Source of the DNA: Lonicera japonica
Lineage: Eukaryota; Streptophyta; Magnoliopsida; Dipsacales; Caprifoliaceae
DNA: 64,000 nt
NCBI GenBank assembly: GCA_021464415.1
Contig: CM038471.1
Coordinates: 13,018,373-13,082,372 of the forward strand
Direction: 5' to 3'
Part shown: positions 1 to 12,260 of the stretch, piece after piece
How positions within the stretch are numbered: the stretch's first letter is position 1
Layout: the number at the start of each line of letters is the position of its first letter
Made by a program: the position numbers and the translations under genes
Notes under the pieces: generated by a model
What the model was told of the DNA's origin: nothing
Database searches by the model: none
The model's input: only the letters and a program-made list of their open reading frames with translations

Positions 1-445
1 TAAACAGCTTACTCAAAATCTTCCCCCATTGCAAATACTTTTAAATGGAACAAGAATACTACAGACTGACGCTAGTAATCAGTATTGGGCAACAATTCTT
101 TTCAAAGAAGTCAATGGCACAAGACATGTATGCGGATATAAATCAAGAAAGTTCAAACCATCTGAAAGCCACTACCATTTTACTTTCAAAGAAATTCTAG
201 CAGTCCTGATGCGGAATAAAAAAATTTCAATTCCATCTCATTGGTCACCACTTCATCATTGAAATGGATATGAAATCATTCTCGATAATGCTTAGTTTCA
301 AACAAAAGCAGATCCCAAATCCCCAGTTACTTCGGTGGTTTGAATGGTTTTCTCAATGATCATTCACAGCCAAACACATTCAAGGAAAAGAAAATGTTAT
401 TGCTGATTATTTCTCTCGTACTCCACCTAACCCTAAAATATCCCT
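1..445 (+). pseudogene. Endogenous pararetrovirus relic: RNase H region of pol
   Basis: The first 445 bases translate, across a frameshift near 220-240, into a caulimovirid-type RNase H. Visible motifs are ILQTDAS at the first catalytic Asp, then CGYKS, then a HYHFTFKEILAV block, and in the second frame a QLLRWFEWFS / KHIQGKENVIADYFSR tail. That tail carries a TGA (about 355-357) between its two blocks. Reverse transcriptase would lie upstream, outside the window. RNase H degrades the RNA strand during reverse transcription in this virus group. The frameshift and stop show a dead genomic copy. A gypsy-type retroelement is the alternative, but the IL-TDAS...CGYKS arrangement and the downstream reading frame fit an endogenous caulimovirid better. 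The assignment is inferred from motifs only. Confidence 0.6.
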
Positions 446-1361
446 CATCGCTCCAGTACAAAACCTCCTGTCGTGCAAACATTATAAATACCAGCCTCTA
501 TTTCCACCCATTCCCCAAGTCCTCCCTTGTGTTTTCCCCATTACCCAGATCACACCTATCATTATAAAGCCTAGCTCCAGCTCTAAACTAGGCTCCAGCT
601 CCAGTAATACTCCGAGCCCTAGTCATCACCCTTTCCAATTCTCAGACTTCATACCCCCTTTACTAGTCCTTGATGCTATACCTTACCTTCCCATTGAAAT
701 TCAAAACATCATCCTCACCAACACCCTCAAGCTTCGTGACAAAGACCTCGTCACCAGATTCCTTGAAATCACTCTAAAAAAATATGGTTCAGTCTTCAGA
801 GGATTACGCCTCCACCCAGACTATCCATTTGTCTCCTTGTTTTATATCCACCGTCTCAGTCGTGTTCCTATACAGGCACTAGTATTTCTTTGGTACCTCA
901 CCAAAGTTTATACTGTCGGTTTCATCTTTGATGCCCCAATTCTGTTGTAATATATCCATATTGCTACTGAAGATCGAGAAATTGCATATTTGTATGATCT
1001 CGCTACCTCAGGCACATACAACTTCATGACGTTTCTGAAATGGTTCAAATCTCCTACCCAATGGAAAGAAGAGTTACAAGTTCATCACCACCAATATGTT
1101 CTCATCACCTTTAAATGTCATATGAAAGTTCCCCATCCCGATGGCAGTAATGCCAAACTCGTACAATGGTACACCACCAACCTTGCAAAATCAAGCAAAG
1201 GACCATACAATCATAACTATGTGTTCTTTCTCAACCATATATGTTCCGTCAATAATGTTGACATTGAAGAAGTTCCAGAAGCTGTCAAATTTGGTCATGA
1301 TCCATGGCGCACTGATGATATGTGTTGTGTTCGTTTATTCGAATACCTCTATAGTTATGCC
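446..1361 (+). pseudogene. Pararetrovirus relic: reading frame downstream of RNase H
   Basis: One frame (starting at 621 and clearly conserved from 654) stays open to 1361 apart from a TAA at 948-950. It begins with a Ser/Pro-rich linker (about 560-650) and continues into a compact domain rich in aromatic residues, with short stretches such as FLEITLKKYGSVFRGL and FMTFLKWFKSPTQWKEE. I do not recognise a named domain. Its position directly after RNase H suggests a C-terminal extension or second ORF of the same endogenous pararetrovirus. The frame is cut at 1361/1362 where an LTR begins; the apparent extension to 1397 reads into that LTR. Confidence 0.45.
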
Positions 1362-2835
1362 TGTTGGTCGAAAATCAACCCTAGAGGGGGTGAATAGAGT
1401 TTTAAAAACTTAATGCAGAATTAAAAACTTTTCTAAAATGTTTAAGCAAAACAAATTTACTAAACTAGTATATCAAGGAAAGCAAACAATTAATCAATCA
1501 AACAATTAATCCCAAGGCAAGCAAGTAAGCAATCTCAAAAACAAGCAAAGATATAGTAATAAATAGAGAGCTTGAGTTTAGAAAGATTGAACCAATTTGA
1601 AGTACAAGACTTTTTGTCCACACGGTTCGGTTTGTTAGACCCTACTTCCGTACTCGGTTAGTTCCCCAAGAAGTTCCAGTAATTCTAATCTTCTTCTGAG
1701 TGAAGATCAAACCTTTACAAATGTATCCTCTCACACACTCTACAAGTATTGCTTTACCACAATACTCACACAATATATCTCTCTTGCTAAACTATGAGAT
1801 TAACCCCTCACAATCACTTAAGTGTAATTGTCTCACTACACTTTACAAGAATTGACCTTCTTGCTCACTTGTGAGATTTACCTCTCACAAAAGATTATTA
1901 CAAAGTGTTTGGTGACTCACAACAATGAATAACAACTCTCAAGTGTTTAAAGAATACAATTGAAGCTCACACTAGAGTTAACAAGATTGATCAATAAGTT
2001 TAAGCTCAAATATGATGAATATGATCAATGCATTAGCTTGAATACTTGAATAATAAGGATGTATGAAAAATGAGTTTGTATGATCATTCAAGTGTGTAAA
2101 AACATGTCTAAGACCTCATATATATAGCTTGCAAAAGGATATGGCCGTTTGAAGTGGTTACAAGAAGTTATGGCTCAAAACTAGACATTTACCAACTTTG
2201 CAACGGCTAGTTTTTGCAATGTAATTGACTCACTCATATACCATGTAGTCAATTACATGGTGTAGTCGACTCACACAAAAACCATGTAGTCGATTACATG
2301 CTTCTGCCCACCCATGAACCTCAAACCTAAAATCAACCGAAAGCTTGGAGAGTGTTCTAGAGGTTATTTTAAGCGTGTTAGAGTTGGTTATAAGCATTAA
2401 ATCAACCGGATAGATTATATATGACTTTTACAAGAAAACTGATTTATGATAAATATCTTTGCAAAAGAGGTTCAATTCAAACATTGATTTTGAAAGAGTT
2501 TGAATGCTATGAATGATACATAATCATAGTTGCGCTTAGTTTATGATCAATGATAATAACTTTACATAAAAAGCTAAACACTCACTCGTGTAACAAGTTT
2601 ACAATTCTTCAAAGTGCTTGAGATAGTTTCTTTGTTCTTCACTTGAATGCTTGAGTTCCATCTTGATACATGATTGCTTGAATGTGATAGTTGAGAAGAT
2701 CTCATGAAGAGGTGATACACTTGATAGGGTTTCAGTTTTGATCCTCGAGAAGCTTTGGGAATTCAATGGATCTTGTTAAAATGATTTAAGCTAAATTCAT
2801 TCAAAACACATGTTAAATACGCATGATTAACTTTT
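1362..2835 (+). mobile_element. Solo LTR, copia/SIRE-like, 3' end truncated
   Basis: The segment starts with TGTTGG followed by the CCCTAGAGGGGGTGAATAG block often seen at the start of SIRE-type copia LTRs. It is AT-rich and non-coding and has a TATA-like run at about 2115-2125 (CATATATATAGC). Its right part ends with ACATGTTAAAT...CATGATTAAC...TTATCAA, which matches the end of a second LTR piece at about 3935-3972. That second piece continues about 30 bp further, so this copy has lost its last bases. It splits the pararetrovirus relic. No TSD can be assigned because the right end is missing. Confidence 0.5.
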
Positions 2836-3331
2836 CGTCATTATCAACCCGAATCCACTTTCGGTTACTTTATTAAAGTATGTTCTAGCTTTTTGTACAA
2901 GTGTGATGTTTGCTTTATGTAAAAAAAAAGAAAAAAAAAACAAAAAAGGAGAGTGCAGAGTGCCTTTTATCTTATGTCTTTTTCCGGAAGGAATCTTATT
3001 CTTTCCACTTTGTAAATTAGCTTTCCAGCTGTATGGATCAGCTGCTACCAGTTTGATTTTCCTCTCTATAAATAGAGAGCTTATAGCACATTCGAAAAGA
3101 GAAGTTTGAACTAGTTTGAGTTTGGTTTGTAAGAAGTTCTTGTAAGTTTGAGCCTTATGAATGATATTCTCTTAGTAAGTTATGTAATCATTAGTTCGAT
3201 TGTTGGTGCTCTCCTTTATTATCTTTTTAATTTCTATGATTCATATTGTTTGTTCGATTGTTAATCCATTTTAGGTTTCGGTACGATGTTGAGTTGTGCG
3301 TAACAACTAGCATCACTTATCATGGTGTCAG
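2836..3331 (+). promoter_or_regulatory. Pararetrovirus-like promoter and leader relic
   Basis: After the LTR there is an A-rich block, then a TATA box TATAAAT (3067-3073) inside a short palindrome CTCTCTATAAATAGAGAG, then about 250 bp of leader-like, T/G-rich sequence. Near its end, at 3323-3331, TGGTGTCAG partly resembles the initiator tRNA-Met primer site TGGTATCAG. This order (promoter, leader, primer site) is what follows the coding region in caulimovirid genomes. I therefore read it as the continuation of the relic at 1-1361. The primer-site match is imperfect. Confidence 0.4.
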
Positions 3332-4002
3332 TCATCAGTCAACTGATCAAAGTTCATCAATTAACTGATGGGCACTGTCCATCAGGCCAAAATTTTAATT
3401 TTTGGACTTTTGCAATTTAACTCCAAAATTAATTTTAATGCTTTGGAGATGTTAAAAACATATATCTAAGATACCTATTTTCGAGAAAACTCAAAATATG
3501 ATCATTTGAATTTAATATGAATTTAATTTGAAAACCGATTTATGAAAAGTGATGTTTTCAAAGGAATTCAATTGCCAACTTGCTTTGGATCAATCTTTCA
3601 ATGTTATATGAATATGTATGAGTTATATAATTGATCAAAGAAGAAACTTTACAATAATCTTAAGTACTCACTCAAAATTTAATTTAACGAGTCTTCGAGT
3701 ACTTAAATTGTTTTTTCGATTCTTCACTTGCATCATTTGCCTTGAAGCTTTTCATATATTCATTTGATCTTGATCTTCAATGAATTGTATATCAATGCTA
3801 CTTGACCAAAGATGTTGAGTGTGGCAAGCCAATGTGATTTAAGTACTTATAGAGGAATGATCTCGGTTTGGATTGATTGTTTTTGGTCCACGTATGACGA
3901 TCATTGCAATATGGCTATAATTACTTTAACACACATGTTAAATTATACATGATTGATTTATTGTTATTATCAAAATAAGATTAAGATCTTCAAGGTCAAC
4001 AT
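3332..4002 (+). mobile_element. Copia/SIRE-like LTR fragment (3' part)
   Basis: This piece shares its 3' architecture with the LTR ending near 2835: ACACATGTTAAAT, CATGATTGATTT, then TTATTATCAAAATAAG, and it runs to GGTCAACA (about 3995-4002), a plausible LTR end. The start is missing and no internal region is attached. Its right edge coincides with the left edge of the duplicated segment (4001). Confidence 0.45.
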
Positions 4003-5336
4003 ACAATAAACACCGATAAAAAGAAGCACCTTTTTGAGGAAAATTTGCTACTCCCTTCGATCTAAATTACTTGTCACTTTTTTTTTAAGAATATACTAAT
4101 TTCAATGTAACATAAATGATTAAAAAAAATATTATATACACACACATATAGAGAGAAAGTCCCTTTTTGGTATGGACCGATACTTTTTACGACCTTTTTT
4201 TGTCATAGAAACATTGGGAGATATTTTTTATGACTAAAAACAGTTGTAAAAAGGCCTGGTCCTTGCGGACCGATCCGCACCTAAAAATTTATGTGTATAT
4301 ATATTTCTATATTTATATACTAGTTCATAATCCATGCTAAAGGCACTATTCACCGAAAAGTATTTTACAATCTCAACTACGCAATCTTTTATCCCTTACA
4401 GAGGCGTGGCTAATTGACACAATGAGTTTAAGTGACCCCACTTAGTGTTAAAATAATGCACTTTATTATAATAATTTTTTCGGGGAATTTGATTTTGTGT
4501 ATATATTTGACACCACTTGGCAGTTGGCACCCAAAAATTTAGAGAAAAATACCATTACGGAAAAAATTATATACTCTCTTTGTTTCAGATTACGAGTTAC
4601 TTTGACTTTGGTACTTTAAAAAAAAACTGTTAACGTAATAATCGGTCAATAATACAATGAAACTAGATCACCAATATTCTATGGTCAAAATGTCTTTAGT
4701 ACACAAAAATCTTGCAAAAGGGATGGCCTAATCCCAAAAGAAATTTTTTTACCCCACTAGCCAAATTTCCTGTGTATGCCATTGATCATTTATCCATTTT
4801 AGGAATTCAAGAATCTTTAACCATTATTATATACAAGGTCGTAATTTGTGTCAAAAATCTTGTTTGGAAAATGTCTGGCCTTGTTCCTATGCTCTACGTC
4901 TCCCAATCTTAACCCCACTAATATGTATCAACATAAGTGTACGTACTTTTTCGACTTTGCCCCTTGTTTTTAATTCGGAAGCAATGTTTGATCATCATCA
5001 ACATAATTATTTGACTTATCTTCTACTAATGTAATCTTTTTGAGATGTTCCCTTATAAATGGGTAAAGTCTAACTACTATAAAAATAGAAGAAAAGAGCC
5101 CAAGTTAAAAGGTTGTGTCTCAAAGAATTTTCTTGCGAATTTGTTAAGGTTATTTATTTATATTCTTTTGTAGAAGAACCAAATTTACAACTATTAATTT
5201 AGATATTTCTTACCATTCTTATATATATATATAGGCTCTATCTCCATATATATATATTAGTTTTTGGTATGTACACCTGTTTGCAACTTTTTCTCACTTT
5301 TTTCACAATTGTTCAATTGATGTTTTTCAAATATGG

Positions 5337-5337
<1 letters not shown>

Positions 5338-5394
<57 letters not shown>
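5338..5394. repeat. (TTA)n microsatellite
   Basis: About 18 perfect TTA units. The paralogous position in the second segment copy (about 21387-21400) has only about four units, so the array expanded or contracted after the duplication. Confidence 0.95.
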
Positions 5395-5397
<3 letters not shown>

Positions 5398-6934
5398 ATC
5401 TTTTATGTTGTATCTAACTTGGATAAACTATAACTTAAATATCTTTTAACTGCAATTAAATCAAAAAAGCAATTTCAGAAAAATATCAAAAAACCAATTC
5501 AATAAAACGTCACGGAAAAAAAATTTGAAGCTCCATCAACATAGTTCCCCAAAAATTCAACAAATATTCTAGTTATAAAATATGTGTATGTCAGATCCAA
5601 TTTGGCCCAATAGTTAAGAATGTAAGTTATCACATGAACCGTCAAGCTTCAAGTCTCCTTCCTTCCTTCCTTCCTCTCCAAAAAACCACCGGATTAAACA
5701 ATGGGGGACTTTTGAATGAATATTTCACAAATGTGAATATATATATAATCTTTCTTTTCAAAACCTTTCCCAAAAAAGTATACAAGTTTTTTTTTTAAGA
5801 AAAAAAAAAAGCAATCATGTCAAAAAGTTTTTCTCTTCAACCAATCACACTTTATGGCTTTTTCATTGATGATTTTTCTTCTAAAAGATGCCTATAATCT
5901 AGCCCAAAAGCTATTCAAACAACATCAATCTCAAAAGTTGGTAAAAAAGCAAAATGCATACAAGGCATGATCATGGAAGTCCACCGTTAGAGAACCAACA
6001 AGCAACTATTGCTTTTCTCTTCATTATTTTCTAATGGACGTTTTACTATTTCCACCCATCAAGGTCATATAGTGAAGTGCTTCAGAGACGGAGTTAGAAA
6101 TTTATTTAGGTAGGGCATTACAATTAAAAAAAAAGTATAATGAGAGAAATCTTACAACTATCTACACAAAATGTTAAGAAAAAATTGAAATGGATAAACC
6201 ATGAAAAATTAAAAGTAATTAATACATAGAAGTAGAGCAATGATACACTTACTGATTATTCTTATCATCTATTTTTACTGACATGCATTATATGAATTGT
6301 ACCTTCACAAAACACAATAAGGATACAATCCACTTAATGCACCCAGTAAGAATAGGTGGTAAAATTTGTAGGTAAGAAAATTAATTTTCATAGAATTAGT
6401 GGAACATTTTCTTTGGGTACTTTTGTTTTTAATTTAGTGTAAGATTAAGATTTTGGTGGGACACTTAACCCACCAAACAGTACATTACATCCGCCCGTCA
6501 TCTTTTTTTTTCTTTACACACAGATTGTCCAAATTATCTTTCACGCACCTTAACTAATCCCTGTTCGAGATTCGTGACAGGCGGTGACCAAACATTACTT
6601 TTACAATCTCGAGAATCAGTATGTGGAGTAAAACCAATCAATCTCAAAATTGTCTTAATAATAATTTTATACCATTAAGTCAAGAGACTTAATTCATCGC
6701 GATTGGGTATGAAGGAGCTGTAACAAGTCATATTTTTATAATGGTAAAAATTAATACAAAAATTTCTCTATATTATATGTATATATGAATGTGGGCCACG
6801 TGTCTCATTTGTAACTACGATGAAGTCGCATATTTTGAATTGGAAGCAACAAGGTGGCACCATGTACGTTGGGCACCCATTCTCACAAACAAGAGATTGT
6901 GATTACAGTTTTAATAAATCAAAATTATTTTAAT

Positions 6935-7167
6935 TTTTTTTGTCAGTTGGTTTTCTAGACATAGCGGTGCTCAAATGCGGACTTACTTGCGCACACCTCA
7001 GTCTTAATTAATCTATTGCACCCCAAGAGCTCTCCGAAGGGGCTAATAGGCATGGCCCAAGTGAGTTGCTCTATGTGCTGGCGCCAAGATTTGACTTGGG
7101 GAACTCCCAGTCGAACCCAGGCCAAACCCAGGACCTAGTGAACTCAGCGCTAGGCCAACCCCCAGGG
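6935..7167 (-). mobile_element. tRNA-derived SINE (minus strand)
   Basis: Read on the minus strand, the element begins near 7167 with GGGGGTTGGCCTAG. It has a pol III box A-like stretch TTGGCCTAGCGCTGAG (7143-7158) and, about 25 nt on, a box B-like GGTTCGACTGG (7107-7117). The distal part contains AGGTGTGCGCAAG and ends in an A-run (plus-strand T-run 6935-6941). That distal part resembles the 3' region of Au-type plant SINEs. The other segment copy reads directly TTTAATAAAGCGAATTTC (about 23768-23785) with no such sequence, so this is an insertion younger than the duplication. The TSD is not cleanly resolvable. Confidence 0.65.
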
Positions 7168-7433
7168 TTAAAGCGAAATTCATCGTGTGATTAGGTAAAG
7201 AGGAAAAAAAGAAACAGGAGCTAGCATTTCCCCAATTGATTTGCATCAAAATTTTGTTACAAGGCAAAAATAATAATCTTTTTTTCACCTGTAGGATAAT
7301 CAAACATATTTATATATTTTCTTTACAAACCTATCCCTCAGCTTTGTCCACATAATAATAAGTAGTCGTATTCTATAAGTAAAACCCGGATAGATGAATC
7401 TTAAGAAGAGCACCCACTACCATCGTCACATCA

Positions 7434-7642
7434 TTTGACAAGGAAATTGATAACATCTTGGCGGATTAACTCTCTGGAAAAAAGGGAGTTCCTAATTACA
7501 CTGGATATCTTGTCAAATGAAAGAACCTCCCGGATAGTAAAGCAAGCTGGGAGCTCCAAGATGCACTTTGGCAGTTTGAGAATCACATTCGAAAGTTCGA
7601 GGAAGGTGCGACGAGAACGTCATGAACTTAGGTGGGGGAAGA
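7434..7642 (+). pseudogene. Ty3/gypsy chromovirus relic: chromodomain and pol C-terminus (copy 1)
   Basis: One frame gives a decayed chromodomain typical of the pol C-terminus of chromoviruses: GVPNYTGYLVK, a stop, KNLPDSKASWELQDALWQFE, then GATRTS. It contains three or four in-frame stops. In live elements the chromodomain tethers integrase to methylated histone H3. A polypurine tract AGGTGGGGGAAGA sits immediately before an LTR-like TGTCACATCCCGC, which confirms that this is the 3' end of an element. The same relic is in the second segment copy, so the element is older than the duplication. Confidence 0.7.
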
Positions 7643-7905
7643 TGTCACATCCCGCCAACTCAGAGCCTTATATGAGATTCCAGAACCTACAAGAATATGC
7701 CAAGTAAATAGAATTGACCAAAATATTCTTAGAAGCCTTCAGAATATCTAGATATTTTATACTTAAAGGAATAATTTAGAATTGTATAGAATTATATTAA
7801 ATTATATATAATATTAGAATATTCTAAACAATCGATCCAGACCATCGATTAGAATAAATCTCCACAATCCATTGAGCAGATGGAGCCTATAAATAGGTGA
7901 TGGTT
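7643..7905 (+). mobile_element. LTR remnant of the chromovirus (copy 1)
   Basis: The remnant starts TGTCACATCCCGCC right after the polypurine tract. It contains a TATA box (CCTATAAATAGG, about 7890) and matches 24581-24885 in the other copy. Similarity stops just after the TATA region, so the LTR is truncated. Confidence 0.55.
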
Positions 7906-8870
7906 CATTAATAGTTAATCTTTGTATAAAAAAGTGAAATGAGAGGGTGGTGGAAATGAGATAATCTTGTTGAAAAAGTGTCATTCAATAATTAATGAAA
8001 ATTCTAGTGGATAATCATTATGTCTATTAGACTTGTTAAAAGATGAGAACATTAGATCGAATGATATTGGTAATGATAAAGGATGAGCTTATGGAACAAG
8101 CTTCGAACAGAAGAGGCAACCGCTTGGTACAAAACTTTTGCCAATAAACTCAGATTGTATAAAGAAACATGTAATTATGGGGGTAAAAGCAAAAGACTCA
8201 CTAATCATAAATAAAGGATTATGATTGGACAATCTTTTATGAATTTGTGTATCTTTCATGTAATTTTTTGTGAAGCTTAACTCTCATGTAATTCTTATGA
8301 GGATGTAAATCTCATATATTTTTTTGTGAATCTTAACTCCTATGTAATTCTTATGAGGATCTAACTCCCATGTAATTTTTTGTAAAGATGTAACTATATA
8401 TCATGTAACTTTTTTGGAAACTAATGAAGAAATTACCATTTATGATTTTTTGTCATTAGAAATGATGTATCTCTATATAATTTTTTTTGAATCTTTAAGT
8501 TTGTAGTAGCTTAAGTTATTGTTGAAATTCCAAATGCGCAATGTAGAGTGAGTACTAATGAAAGTACTCTCCCAATGACAGGAGAGTATATTACGAAATC
8601 ACTCTCTTTAATACGAGAAAGTAGATCTAAAAAATTGGGCTGTTGCTAAGTAATTGCTAAAGTTTTAAATACTCAATGTCGGAAGAGTAGCAGTAAAGAT
8701 ATTCTCCCAATGACGGGAGAGTTTTATACTTTAATTATGCTTCTTAGTCTAGAGGGTGGTGGGGTGGGGTGCTTGTGACAAATTTTTGAAAAGTGAGGGA
8801 TGTAAAATAGAGAGGGCGTTTGTGACAAAAAAATGGGGGTGCATTCATCACCCCCTTACAAAAATTGTAT
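7906..8870. repeat. Copy-1-specific AT-rich segment with imperfect internal repeats
   Basis: The segment has no counterpart in copy 2. At about 8258-8400 a unit of about 66 bp is repeated (GTGAA.CTTAACTC..ATGTAATTCTTATGAGGAT). At about 8540-8720 a second unit repeats around CTCCCAATGACRGGAGAG. There is no coding frame and no clear termini. It may be a decayed insertion of unknown class. Confidence 0.5.
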
Positions 8871-9480
8871 TTCATTAAATATATATATATATATATAAGC
8901 TTTTCGGTCCTAAACAGATATTATAGTTAAAGATATGCAAATTTAAAATGAGATACTAAGAGACTCTAAAAGGTTCATGTTTATCTCCCTCAATTGATTT
9001 GTATCAAAATTTCGTAACAAAACAAAAATTGCAACCCTAAAAGTTATTGTTGTTTTATCATTGGAGACCCCAAGACCCCATCCAATTTTGCTCCCATCAA
9101 AAATGGACTCCCCTTTCACTCGTAGGATAATCAAACACACTTTTATATTTTCCTTACAAACATATCCCTCCGGCTTCATCCACATGATGATAAATAGTTG
9201 TATTCCAAAAAGTAATAAATTTGACACTCATTATTCAAAATTTCAACTACTAAATATTTAAATATTAAATATCAAAAAAGCATTCTAGACATGAAATTAA
9301 TCTGAAATTCGAAAGTCCATTGTACCGTAGTTATACTTTCAACCTAAATTAAGTGCTATATATAAATTTAAAACAAAAAATGAGCACACCCATAGGATGT
9401 TTACTAATAATTAATTGATATGGAATGTTGCATGCTTGACAAAACACAAATAATACTACACATTTATGTTTCATTTACTG

Positions 9481-9516
9481 GATATCACCATAGGTCGTAT
9501 CAGTCGGTATCAGAGG
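9481..9516 (+). promoter_or_regulatory. 5' LTR stub and tRNA-iMet-type primer binding site
   Basis: GATATCACCATAGGTCGTAT (9481-9500) then CA is the same sequence as the end of the 3' LTR (about 16221-16242, one or two differences). It is followed by CGGTATCAGAGG (9505-9516), which matches 10 of 12 bases of the iMet primer site TGGTATCAGAGC. Confidence 0.75.
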
Positions 9517-9566
9517 GGGTTCTACTATCAGGTTTTATCTATCCATTAATTAGTAATTGTTTGATT

Positions 9567-9611
9567 TGTGTTTCTGTTCTTTGTGTTTCTGTTCTTTGTG
9601 TTTCTGTTCTT
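9567..9611 (+). repeat. Three tandem 15-bp units in the gypsy leader
   Basis: TGTGTTTCTGTTCTT is repeated three times in the untranslated leader between the primer site and gag. The reading frames it creates (for example repeated NTKNR on the minus strand) are by-products. Confidence 0.85.
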
Positions 9612-10571
9612 CGTTCTGCTTATATATTTATCGTGTTTATTCTGTGTTCTTTGTCTCAAAAAAAAATCGAAATTTTCATTATTCTGCATATGTTCTTGCT
9701 TAGCTCTTTCCGAGTTGTTCTTGATTGCTAAAGTACACTTGAATTGCACCTATTACAAATCTGCTTCATCTGTGGTTTGAAGTCGAATTCCTTTTAATTT
9801 GTTCTTTTGAACCCTAGTTGCGAATCTGTCCATCATAGTCTTTTTTTTGCTATCGCGAATCAGTTTCTATTGTTTCTGCTTAGGGTAGGATTTTGACATA
9901 GTTAGGGTTAGTTTTAGATTGTAATACAACCCTTACTGCCTTGCGTTTTGCTGAGATACGAGATTGTCAGGGCTATCAAAACTGCGATTTCTGCATATAA
10001 ACCCTATCTGCGATTGATTGTTTCATTAATCATATAAACCCTAGTTGTTACGAATCTGTTGGATGTTCATATAAGCTTCGTTTGGTGCTTAAAATTTGAT
10101 TTTTGTTGAGTTTCGAATTTTGTTAATTATTTCAGTTAAAATTTTGAATTCTAAAAATTTCGACTACACCAGATTAAAGTAGAAGTCAAAATTTGCAATT
10201 ATTTCTTTTTAGATTTGGATTCTATAGGGTCTAAGGATTCCAAAAATCACGTTTCCACGAGACTGAATTTCCGCACCTATTTCGAGTTCTTTTGCCCCTT
10301 ATTGTGTCCGTAATCGTTGGGATTCTAGTTTCTTATTGATTCATCGTGTGAATTGTCCATTCACATTCCGATAATTCAATTGAATAGTTCAATAAGAACC
10401 TATAAAGCATTAATTTGAATGGAAAAAGGTGTAAGCTGTGAGACCATTAGAGGGTAAAAGCCAATAATTGTGGAGTGATACACGAGTGAACTGAGTGAAT
10501 CATTCTTCGAGTGAAACACGTGAGGGAGTGCTTGTGAGGTCCTTAATTCTATTTTGCAGGTTATATAAATA

Positions 10572-11710
10572 ATGTCGAAAAGCCAAGAAGTGGCCTCAAA
10601 AGAGGAAGAGGGTCATCAACCAGTCATCCCGAATTTGCAAGTACAAGCCTTGTTAGGGGAGATGAGGAAGATGTTAAAAACTGAGATGGAGATGGTTCAT
10701 GGGCAGATAAACCGGATAGAGAACACACAAATCGAGCAATCAAATAGAATTGAGCAATCAAACAATGCTCATGCTCGAAGGAAAGGGAGAATCCAACCTA
10801 GAGAAGTGAGGGTTGAGGATGAAGAATCTTACGATGGTGGGTTTGAAGATGACGACAACTAGAACGCAGTGGCCGCCAATAAGAGATATGCTGGGCAGAA
10901 TAGAGAAGGAAGGAACAGGAAAGATAACAATATGGGTAGTATCAAGATGAAAATTATGTCATTTCAAGGGAAGAATGATCCCAAAGCTTATCTTGAATGT
11001 GAGAAGAAAGTTGAGCTAGTGTTTGATTGCCATAATTACTCCAAGATAAAGAAGGTAAAACTTGCTGCCATTGAGTTCTCTGAATATGCAATTGTGTGGT
11101 AGGACCAATTAGTAATGAACAGACGAAGAAATAGAGAGCGTCCTATTGAGACATGGGAAGAGATGAAGACAGTGATGAGAAAGAGATTCGTACCTAGACA
11201 TTACTACCAAGAGCTGTACCAAAAGTTACAAAGGCTTACACAGGGCAACCGCAGTGTGGAAGATTATTTCAAAGAGATGGAAGTGGCCATGATCTGAGCA
11301 AACGTAGACGAATATCGAGAGGCTACTATGGCCAGGTTTTTGAATGGGTTGAACCGGGAAATTGCTAATGCGGTGGATTTGCAACATTATGTTGAGTTGG
11401 AAGATATGGTGCACGTGGCGATCAAGATTGAGAATCAACTCAAGAGGAGGGGTAGCCTACGCCAAAACCAAAGTCCAACCACACCCTCTTGGAAATCAAA
11501 TCCCCTTTGGAAGAAAGAGGAGAAATCAACCGCATCAAAGCCCAAAACCGAGCCCAAACAAGGGACGACCAGCCTTGGAAACCAAGGTAAACTTGATCCT
11601 AATACACCTCAAAATCGTGATATTAAATGTTTCAAGTGTCAAGGCAGGGGTCACAAGGCGAACTAATGTCCCAATCAAAGAGCTATGGTTATTCGAGATA
11701 ACGGTGAAAT
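10572..11710 (+). pseudogene. Gypsy gag, interrupted by four stops
   Basis: A single frame starting ATGTCGAAAAGC carries Gag: an acidic N-terminal region, a retrotransposon gag core (FQGKNDPKAYLECEKKVELVF ... EEMKTVMRKRFVP) and a zinc knuckle CFKCQGRGHK. Gag packages the element RNA. In-frame stops lie at about 10860 (TAG), 11100 (TAG), 11295 (TGA) and 11664 (TAA). The last one falls inside the zinc knuckle, just before its final Cys. After each stop the same frame continues, so these are point nonsense changes and not shuffling. Confidence 0.85.
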
Positions 11711-12260
11711 TGAGACCGATGAAGAGTCCAATGATGATTCTATGCCATTATTAGAAGATGTTGATGATGAAGAAGAAGAGCTTGCGGCTGAAGGAGATTT
11801 TTTGGTTGCAAGGAAATCTCTTAGTGTGCGAGCTAAAGAAGATGATGAAGTACAACGAGAAAATCTCTTCCATACTAGATGCCTAGTGAACAATAAGGTA
11901 TGCAGCGTGATCATTGATGGCGGAAGTTGTACGAATGTTGCAAGTACTATTATGGTGGAGAAGTTAGGGCTGCCTATTATTAAGCATCCTAAGCCATATA
12001 AGTTGCAATGGTTGAATGATAGTGGGGAGATCAAGGTGAACAAGCAAGTATTAGTCGCATTTCGTATTGGGAAGTATGAAGATGAGGTCTTATGCGACGT
12101 AGTACCAATGCAAGCTGGTCATCTATTATTAGGGCGACCATGGCAATTTGATCGCCGAGTGAAGCATGATGGATTCACCAACAAATATTCTTTTGAGCTC
12201 AATCATAAGACGATTACTCTTGTCCCTTGTTACCAAAGCAAGTGTATGAAGATCAATTAA
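11711..12260 (+). pseudogene. Gypsy aspartic protease
   Basis: In the same frame as gag, after a Glu/Asp-rich linker, the retropepsin core reads NKVCSVIIDGGSCTNVAS with the catalytic Asp in place. It is followed by the LLLGRPWQFDR block that ends this domain in plant gypsy elements. It would cleave Gag-Pol. The frame ends at a TAA (12258-12260). A Lys/Glu-rich linker (12227-12460) then continues in another frame, so Gag-Pro is disconnected from RT. Confidence 0.85.

Noticed and set aside
4712..5034. Small plus-strand frames
   Set aside because: Not conserved in the paralogous copy at 19260-19520 beyond nucleotide similarity; frame is lost there.
9546..9780. Small frames with repeated FVFLF or NTKNR residues
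   Set aside because: They arise from three tandem 15-bp units in the gypsy leader.
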